Assembly (NCBI RefSeq): GCF_001418345.1
Contig: NZ_LIPW01000004.1
Location: forward strand, 186,001 to 250,000
Reading direction: 5' to 3'
Length of the DNA: 64,000 nt
Origin: Pseudidiomarina woesei
GTDB lineage: Bacteria; Pseudomonadota; Gammaproteobacteria; Enterobacterales; Alteromonadaceae
In this document: piece after piece, positions 58,529 to 64,000 of the stretch
Layout of the letters: each line of letters begins with the position of its first letter
Position numbering within the stretch: position 1 is the stretch's first letter
Program-made: the position numbers and the translations under genes
The notes under the pieces: model-generated
Databases searched by the model: none
Told to the model about the DNA's origin: nothing
What the model saw: only the letters and a program-made list of their open reading frames with translations

Positions 58529-59487
58529 AGCATGCCCTCGCAAACAGGCAATGCTTTGACGCTAGTGTGTAAACCAGAGTCAACCAAATGGCTCGCGACG
58601 GTTGCCGAAACTTGAGCGTAGCGGGTTGCTAAAAACTCGCGGCTTGCCTTACTGTTGTATAGTTGCAAATCTGCCAACGCATTTGTTAATTCTAGCTTGG
58701 AAAGCTCAGCGAGTTGCGCCAGCGTATTGAAGTCTTCGCTGTGATTATTTGCAATGGCTTGTAGGGCTTGGTCCCAATTTTTGGTCACATAGTTTTTCAA
58801 CACATGTTGATATGGCTGCCAAACCTTTTGACGAACTATGACCGTGTCGATAATTTCATCTTTTATTTCACGACTACTGAATACCGTGACGGCCCCTGCT
58901 TGTTCAAGCTGCTTGGTATAGGGTGCATATGCAATCACAGCATCAAATTGTTTACTCTGAAACGCCCTCAGCTGGCCAGCTGGAGTAACAATTTGCCGCT
59001 GCACTCGTTGCGGGTCAATAGCATGCAGTTCTAGCCAACGTGACAACATAAAGCGCGACAAGGCGCTATCTTCCATGCCAATAACTAGCGCTTCGTCACT
59101 GTTTATTTTGCTGTAAACATCTGGGTGGGCCAGCACCGCGTCAGCTCCGTACGAGCTACTCAGCACCGCGGCAATACAGAAATTCAAATCAGTACGCGAG
59201 TTTAGGCTCAGTGCGTTATCAAGACTAAGAAAAGCAACTGAAGCTGCCTGATTGGTCAGCATGCGTACCACACTCACATCGGAAACCAACATGGTCACGT
59301 TTAACTGCTCGGGGGTAAGCTCTGGGTGAAGAATATTTTGCACATAGAACGGCTGGTAACCTAGCCATGAATTACCAACCACATTAATGGGTTCTTGGTA
59401 TTGCTCACAACTAAACAGTGTTGCGGCGGCTAATAAGCCAACGCCTACATTGCGTAACCGGGTTAACAGCGTCGTTCGAATAGGCAC
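58525..59487 (-). CDS. Orphan periplasmic substrate-binding lipoprotein (NMT1/Thi5-like), coupled to the GGDEF-EAL gene
   Basis: A 320-residue ABC-type substrate-binding protein without any permease or ATPase nearby. It has a lipoprotein-like signal (LLAAATLFSC, with cysteine 27 as the lipid site; the lipobox is atypical) and the two-lobed NMT1/Thi5-type pattern INVVGNSWLGYQPFYVQ, SVAFLSLDNAL and FDAVIAYAPYTKQLEQ. The GTG at 59487 is my preferred start; a TTG at 59505 would add six residues. Its stop overlaps the GGDEF-EAL start, suggesting it presents a ligand to that receptor, as NspS does for MbaA in V. cholerae. The ligand is unknown. Confidence 0.78.
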   Translation of the reverse strand: MPIRTTLLTRLRNVGVGLLAAATLFSCEQYQEPINVVGNSWLGYQPFYVQNILHPELTPEQLNVTMLVSDVSVVRMLTNQAASVAFLSLDNALSLNSRTDLNFCIAAVLSSSYGADAVLAHPDVYSKINSDEALVIGMEDSALSRFMLSRWLELHAIDPQRVQRQIVTPAGQLRAFQSKQFDAVIAYAPYTKQLEQAGAVTVFSSREIKDEIIDTVIVRQKVWQPYQHVLKNYVTKNWDQALQAIANNHSEDFNTLAQLAELSKLELTNALADLQLYNSKASREFLATRYAQVSATVASHLVDSGLHTSVKALPVCEGML

Positions 59488-59561
59488 AGAAGTCTCACGT
59501 TGCAACTAGAAGTTGATGACTAGTTTAGAACAAAACGAAACAACGCACTATGCGGATCATC

Positions 59562-59590
59562 AAAAAAGCCCCGATAAAATCAGGGCTTTT
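59562..59590 (-). terminator. Rho-independent terminator after ssb
   Basis: AAAAGCCC (59564-59571) pairs with GGGCTTTT (59583-59590), extended by GAT / ATC past one mismatch, and a T run follows on the minus strand. It lies 20 bases after the ssb stop. Confidence 0.85.
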
Positions 59591-59609
59591 GTCGAGGTTG
59601 TTCGTTGAC

Positions 59610-60209
59610 TCAAAACGGGATATCGTCGTCAAAGTCTTGGTCGGGCACAAACGGCTCTTGGTTCTGCTGTGGCTGTTGCGCTGGCCGCTGACTACCTTGT
59701 TGATTTCCTTGCTGATTAAAGCTTTGCGCAGGCGCCTGACGCTGACTGCCTTGTTGTCCGCCGCCAAAACCGCCGCCTTGACCACCTTGTGGTGCGCTCT
59801 GTTGGCCGCCTTGTTGGCCACCACCGAATTGACCGCCACCATAGCCGCCTTGGCCTTGACCGCCGCCTGGGCGCCCATCAAGCATTTGTAAGTCGTTAAT
59901 TACGATTTCTGTGGTATAGCGCTCAACGCCGTCTTGGCCTTGCCATTTGCGCGTTTGCAAACGGCCTTCAACATATACTTTCGAGCCTTTTTTCAAGTAT
60001 TCACCGGCAATTTCAGCCAACCGGCGGTACGCCACACAACGGTGCCACTCAGTTTGCTCACGTGGCTCGCCGGTTTGCTTATCTTTCCAGGTTTCGCTTG
60101 TTGCGATAGATAGGTTTGCGATGGCTGTGTTGCTTTGCGTGTAGCGCACTTCTGGGTCGGCGCCTAAATTACCAATTAAAATTACTTTGTTGATGCCGCG
60201 ACTGGCCAT
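59610..60209 (-). CDS. ssb: Single-stranded DNA-binding protein
   Basis: Coats single-stranded DNA in replication, repair and recombination. Its 199 residues comprise the OB-fold domain (about 1-112, starting [23 protein letters not shown] without the first part varying), a G/Q-rich linker (about 113-190, many GGQQGGQ-type repeats) and the acidic tip DFDDDIPF that recruits partner proteins. The linker is longer than in E. coli (178 residues in all). AAGGAG lies upstream of the ATG. It is 48 bases after yajR. Confidence 0.97.
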   Translation of the reverse strand: MASRGINKVILIGNLGADPEVRYTQSNTAIANLSIATSETWKDKQTGEPREQTEWHRCVAYRRLAEIAGEYLKKGSKVYVEGRLQTRKWQGQDGVERYTTEIVINDLQMLDGRPGGGQGQGGYGGGQFGGGQQGGQQSAPQGGQGGGFGGGQQGSQRQAPAQSFNQQGNQQGSQRPAQQPQQNQEPFVPDQDFDDDIPF

Positions 60210-60257
60210 GCCATCTGCTCCTTCACTTGTCTTTTATGTTCTACTTAAATGTTTTGC

Positions 60258-61643
60258 TTATGCAGTATAGGGCGCTAACTGCGCCTTCACGTCTGCTTCA
60301 TTGTAATCCGATTTATGTACTTTTAAATACACTGTTTTCTCAGCTGCGACAATGCGAACTTCTTCAACGCCTTGAATGGCACTAAGTTGCTCTGCAAGGC
60401 CATCGGCTTGTGCCGCGGTCAATAACGGTAGCTCATAGCTCACGCTTTGCTGCTGTGGTGGTGGTTGCATGCCAAAGCTAATGACGAACCAGCATAGTAG
60501 CAGCACTGTACAGAAAATCCCAACGCCGATGAGGCCAAAATGTTGGTAAACCGATCCGCCTACGGCCCCGCCAACAAAAGCCCCAAAAAACTGAAACGTG
60601 GCGTAAATACCGCTCGCACTGCCCTTTCGCCCGGCTGGCGCAAAGCGTGTTAACGATGACGGCAACGTTGCTTCGAGAAAGTTAAAGCCGGTAAAAAATA
60701 GCACAACGGCGATAGCTAAATACGTCCAATGCGCCGGTACAAAGACGATAACGGCCACAGCGGCCAACACCAGAGCAATTGCAATACGGAAAAAGCGCGG
60801 TTGTTGACGCTGGCGTTCGGCTTTAATGAGCATAGGAATCATAAACGCAAACGAGGCTATCAAGGTGGGTAAATACAGCCAGGCATGATCGTTTGCGGCA
60901 AGCCCGCCGCGCATGAGTTGTAATGGCACTACAACAAAAAACGCGGTGAGTACGCAATGCAGTACAAACACCCCACCATTAAGACGGGCAAGTTGGCGGT
61001 CTTTAAATAACAAGCCTAGCTCGCTTTTCAGCGGGATAAGGTCGCCACGCGCAGACTTTTGCGCCACCTTTGGCACCGCTAACAACAACACGAAAATACC
61101 GAAAACGGCACTAACTGCGGTGAAATAAAACAACCCCGACAAACCAATTTGCGCACCAAGCAACGGCCCCAACACCAGCGCCAAAGCGAAAGACAAGCCA
61201 ATAAACATGCCAATGGTTGCCATTACTTTGGGGCGTTGTGAGTCACGCGTAATGTCGGCAGCAAGCGCCAAAATTGCCGCAGCAATAGCGCCTGCTCCCT
61301 GCAGAGCTCGGCCAACCACAATACTCCAAAGTGTGTCAGCAGTGGCAGCCACCAGGCTACCAACGGCGAATATCAGCAAACCGCCGACAATAACTGGCCG
61401 ACGGCCAATGCGGTCAGACAACATACCCAACGGAATTTGCAGCAACGCCTGGGTTAGGCCATAAGCACCAATAGCTAAACCAATTAGTAATGGCGTGTAA
61501 TCTGGGTATTTTTGGCCATAAATAGCAATAACGGGCATGATCAAAAACAGGCCCAGCATACGTAATCCAAATACGGCAGCCAATGCGCCCGAAGCGCGCC
61601 GCTCAATTGGAGTTAGTCGATTGTCTTGGTGTTGCTGTCGCAT
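60258..61643 (-). CDS. yajR: MFS transporter YajR with C-terminal YAM domain
   Basis: A 461-residue major facilitator protein with twelve hydrophobic segments in the first ~390 residues, and motif A GMLSDRIGRRPVIVGG between helices 2 and 3. The N-terminal ERRASGALAAVFGLRMLGLF resembles E. coli YajR. The last ~75 residues form the soluble ferredoxin-like YAM domain (LPLLTAAQADGLAEQLSAIQ onwards), which separates YajR from other drug/H+ antiporters. The exported substrate is not known. I start at the ATG at 61643; the longer frame adds a non-conserved 26-residue lead. It is divergent from uvrA. Confidence 0.85.
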   Translation of the reverse strand: MRQQHQDNRLTPIERRASGALAAVFGLRMLGLFLIMPVIAIYGQKYPDYTPLLIGLAIGAYGLTQALLQIPLGMLSDRIGRRPVIVGGLLIFAVGSLVAATADTLWSIVVGRALQGAGAIAAAILALAADITRDSQRPKVMATIGMFIGLSFALALVLGPLLGAQIGLSGLFYFTAVSAVFGIFVLLLAVPKVAQKSARGDLIPLKSELGLLFKDRQLARLNGGVFVLHCVLTAFFVVVPLQLMRGGLAANDHAWLYLPTLIASFAFMIPMLIKAERQRQQPRFFRIAIALVLAAVAVIVFVPAHWTYLAIAVVLFFTGFNFLEATLPSSLTRFAPAGRKGSASGIYATFQFFGAFVGGAVGGSVYQHFGLIGVGIFCTVLLLCWFVISFGMQPPPQQQSVSYELPLLTAAQADGLAEQLSAIQGVEEVRIVAAEKTVYLKVHKSDYNEADVKAQLAPYTA

Positions 61644-61672
61644 GAAATTCTCATAGCTGCAGGAAAAAATCG

Positions 61673-61688
61673 CTGGCCATTGTACCAG
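61673..61688. promoter_or_regulatory. Possible LexA box between yajR and uvrA
   Basis: CTGGCCATTGTACCAG fits the CTG-N10-CAG outline of the LexA operator, and uvrA is an SOS gene in most gammaproteobacteria. The inner ten bases match the alternating AT consensus poorly, so the site is only a candidate. It lies 72 bases before uvrA. Confidence 0.3.
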
Positions 61689-61760
61689 AAGGTACTGGTT
61701 GTGCGATAATACTCGTTTCATTCAATCGCTTGCTAATGGCAACGGAGAGTCGTCGTTCTC

Positions 61761-64000
61761 ATGGATAAAATAGAAATCCGCGGTGCCCGCACCCATAACC
61801 TGAAAAATATCAATGTAACCATCCCACGCGATAAGTTAGTGGTGATAACTGGCTTGTCAGGTTCGGGGAAGTCTTCTTTAGCATTTGATACACTCTATGC
61901 TGAAGGTCAACGCCGTTATGTAGAGTCTTTATCGGCCTACGCGCGTCAGTTCTTATCACTGATGGAAAAGCCAGATGTCGATAGCATTGAAGGCTTATCA
62001 CCAGCGATTTCGATTGAACAAAAATCAACCTCGCATAATCCGCGCTCAACCGTTGGTACTATTACCGAAATATACGACTACCTAAGGTTGATGTTCGCCC
62101 GAGTTGGCGAGCCGCGCTGCCCAACGCACAATGTGGCACTTGCCGCACAAACCATTTCGCAAATGGTTGACCAAGTGCTAGCACTGCCGGAAGGCGAAAA
62201 ACTGATGATTGTGGCGCCCATTATTCAAGAGCGCAAAGGCGAACACACCAAGGTACTTGAGAATTTAGCCGCACAAGGCTTTATTCGCGCTCGCATTGAT
62301 GGCGAGCTGTGCGACTTAAGTGACCCACCAAAGCTAGAGCTGCAGAAGAAACACACCATTGAGGTGGTAGTAGACCGCATTAAAGTGCGCGAAGGCCTTG
62401 AGCTGCGCCTAGCGGAGTCATTTGAAACAGCGTTAGAACTTAGCGGCGGCACCGCCATTGCTGTGCCTATGGAGGCTGATTCTAGCGTGCAAGAAATTGT
62501 CTTCTCGGCTAACTTTGCTTGCCCTCACTGTGGCTATAGCATGCAAGAGCTTGAGCCGCGTTTGTTCTCGTTTAATAACCCAGCGGGCGCATGTGGTTCG
62601 TGCGACGGCTTAGGTATTGAGCAGTTTTTTGACCCCGCCAAGGTGGTCACTAATCCTGAGCTAAGCCTTACTGGCGGCGCTATTCGCGGCTGGGATAAAC
62701 GTAATTTCTATTACTACCAAATGCTTCAGTCGTTAGCTAAACACTATAAATTTGACCTAAATAAGCCATTTAATAGCTTGGCCGAAGAACACCAGCAAGT
62801 GGTTCTGTTTGGTAGCGGCAAAACTGAAATAGAATTTACCTACATGAACGACCGCGGTGACCGTGTGGCACGTACGCACGCGTTCGAAGGCATTATTCCC
62901 AACATGCAACGCCGCTACCGCGAAACCGACTCGATGGCGGTGCGCGAAGATTTATCGAAGTATTTAGCATCGCAGCCATGTAAAAGCTGTGGTGGCGCGC
63001 GCTTACGTCAAGAAGCACGCCATGTTTATGTGAATGACACCACCCTGCCGCAAGTGGTTGAGCGTTCTATTGGCGATGCTTTAGCGTTTTTCCAACAGTT
63101 GGAACTTGAAGGCCAGCGCGCCAAAATTGCGGAAAAAATTCTAAAAGAAATCAACGACCGTTTAGGCTTTCTCGTCAACGTAGGCCTGAACTATCTAAGC
63201 TTGTCACGAAGTGCAGAAACATTGTCAGGCGGTGAAGCCCAACGTATTCGTTTGGCATCACAAATTGGTGCGGGCTTGGTGGGTGTGATGTACGTGTTGG
63301 ATGAGCCATCGATTGGCTTGCATCAGCGCGACAACGAGCGCTTGTTGAACACCCTCACGCGCCTACGCGACCTGGGTAATACCGTGATTGTGGTTGAGCA
63401 CGACGAAGATGCCATACGCGCTGCTGACCACGTTATTGATATTGGCCCTGGCGCAGGTGTGCACGGCGGCGAAGTGATTGCACAGGGGCATTATGAAGAC
63501 ATTATTGCCATTGAAGCATCACTTACGGGTGACTATTTATCAGGTCGCAAAGAAATTGCCGTGCCGCAGCAACGCAACAAACCCGGTAAGCATTGGCTAA
63601 AACTCAATGGTGCAACCGGCAATAACTTGAAGAACGTCAACGCCGAGCTGCCCATTGGTCTCATGACTTGTGTGACGGGTGTGTCTGGCTCAGGTAAATC
63701 AACCTTAATTAATGACACCCTGTTTCGTATTGCCCACCGCGAATTGAATAAAGCGACTACGGGCGAACCGGCACCCTATACTAGCATTGACGGTATGCAG
63801 TACTTAGACAAAGTGGTCGACATTGATCAAAGCCCTATCGGCCGTACGCCACGATCGAACCCAGCCACTTATACCGGTATTTTCACCCCAATTCGAGAGT
63901 TATATGCGGGCACCGAAGAAGCCCGTTCGCGCGGCTACAAAGTGGGCCGTTTTAGCTTTAACGTGCGCGGCGGTCGCTGCGAAGCCTGCCAAGGCGACGG
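61761..64000 (+). CDS. uvrA: Excinuclease ABC subunit A, C-terminus cut by window edge
   Basis: Damage-recognition ATPase of nucleotide excision repair. About 746 of some 940 residues are present. The first Walker [10 protein letters not shown] is at residues 31-39, the first zinc site (CPHCGYS ... CGSCDG) begins near residue 254, the signature [16 protein letters not shown] is near 490, and the second Walker [10 protein letters not shown] is near 638. The sequence runs off the window inside the second zinc site (CEACQG). The ATG at 61761 has GGAG 13 bases upstream, a rather long spacing. It is divergent from yajR; ssb follows yajR. Confidence 0.97.
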   Translation, partial: MDKIEIRGARTHNLKNINVTIPRDKLVVITGLSGSGKSSLAFDTLYAEGQRRYVESLSAYARQFLSLMEKPDVDSIEGLSPAISIEQKSTSHNPRSTVGTITEIYDYLRLMFARVGEPRCPTHNVALAAQTISQMVDQVLALPEGEKLMIVAPIIQERKGEHTKVLENLAAQGFIRARIDGELCDLSDPPKLELQKKHTIEVVVDRIKVREGLELRLAESFETALELSGGTAIAVPMEADSSVQEIVFSANFACPHCGYSMQELEPRLFSFNNPAGACGSCDGLGIEQFFDPAKVVTNPELSLTGGAIRGWDKRNFYYYQMLQSLAKHYKFDLNKPFNSLAEEHQQVVLFGSGKTEIEFTYMNDRGDRVARTHAFEGIIPNMQRRYRETDSMAVREDLSKYLASQPCKSCGGARLRQEARHVYVNDTTLPQVVERSIGDALAFFQQLELEGQRAKIAEKILKEINDRLGFLVNVGLNYLSLSRSAETLSGGEAQRIRLASQIGAGLVGVMYVLDEPSIGLHQRDNERLLNTLTRLRDLGNTVIVVEHDEDAIRAADHVIDIGPGAGVHGGEVIAQGHYEDIIAIEASLTGDYLSGRKEIAVPQQRNKPGKHWLKLNGATGNNLKNVNAELPIGLMTCVTGVSGSGKSTLINDTLFRIAHRELNKATTGEPAPYTSIDGMQYLDKVVDIDQSPIGRTPRSNPATYTGIFTPIRELYAGTEEARSRGYKVGRFSFNVRGGRCEACQGD

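Noticed and set aside
59550-59891. 113-codon plus-strand frame antisense to ssb
   Set aside because: Leucine- and alanine-rich translation of the reverse of the G/Q-rich SSB linker; it also crosses the ssb terminator.

Overview
The window is a contiguous piece of a gammaproteobacterial chromosome. Gene content and order (petAB, rplM-rpsI, zapE/zapG/degQ/degS, mla-ibaG-murA, kds-lpt-rpoN-ptsN, pmbA/tldD, rng-maf-mreDCB next to a full MSHA type IV pilus locus, ssb/yajR/uvrA) point to a marine Alteromonadales-type bacterium, most likely of the Idiomarina/Pseudidiomarina group. That placement is inferred from synteny and protein character; no rRNA gene is present to confirm it. I see no prophage, transposase, integrase, CRISPR array, tRNA or rRNA. 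Both ends cut genes: petB on the left and uvrA on the right. No stretch longer than 300 bases lacks a gene.

Layout. 1-2 kb: cytochrome bc1 genes (petB, petA) and the rplM-rpsI operon, all on the minus strand. 2.2-8.1 kb: a Na/Pi symporter-like protein and zapE (minus), then zapG, degQ and degS (plus). 8.1-12.7 kb: murA, ibaG and mlaBCDEF (minus). 12.9-20.9 kb: one long plus-strand operon of closely spaced or overlapping genes, kdsD-kdsC-lptC-lptA-lptB-rpoN-hpf-ptsN-rapZ-npr-mgtE. 20.9-33.6 kb: pmbA (minus), darP (plus), then tldD, a nitrilase-family amidase, yhdP, rng, maf, mreD, mreC and mreB (minus). 33.7-50.5 kb: the MSHA pilus locus. 50.6-59.5 kb: pyrC, a GAF/PAS/GGDEF protein, tdk, an adenosine-deaminase-family gene, and a GGDEF-EAL membrane protein translationally coupled to a periplasmic-binding-protein-like lipoprotein. 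59.6-64 kb: ssb, yajR and uvrA.

Functional themes. The left half is dominated by cell-envelope assembly: LPS Kdo synthesis and export, retrograde phospholipid transport, peptidoglycan precursor synthesis, the MreBCD elongasome, YhdP, and the DegQ/DegS quality-control proteases. The right half is dominated by surface attachment and c-di-GMP. MshE carries a recognisable N-terminal MshEN c-di-GMP-binding motif, and two c-di-GMP-metabolism genes lie within 8 kb of the pilus operon.

The least explained features are (a) four intergenic elements built from tandem 7-bp words arranged as inverted pairs, with two different word families at four loci; (b) a rearranged MSHA locus in which mshDOPQ point towards mshA, mshC sits alone beside mreB, and mshF is not seen; and (c) an orphan substrate-binding protein whose stop codon overlaps the start of a GGDEF-EAL receptor with a degenerate GGDEF motif. 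Start codons were chosen by ribosome-binding-site position and family length, and often differ from the longest possible reading frame.
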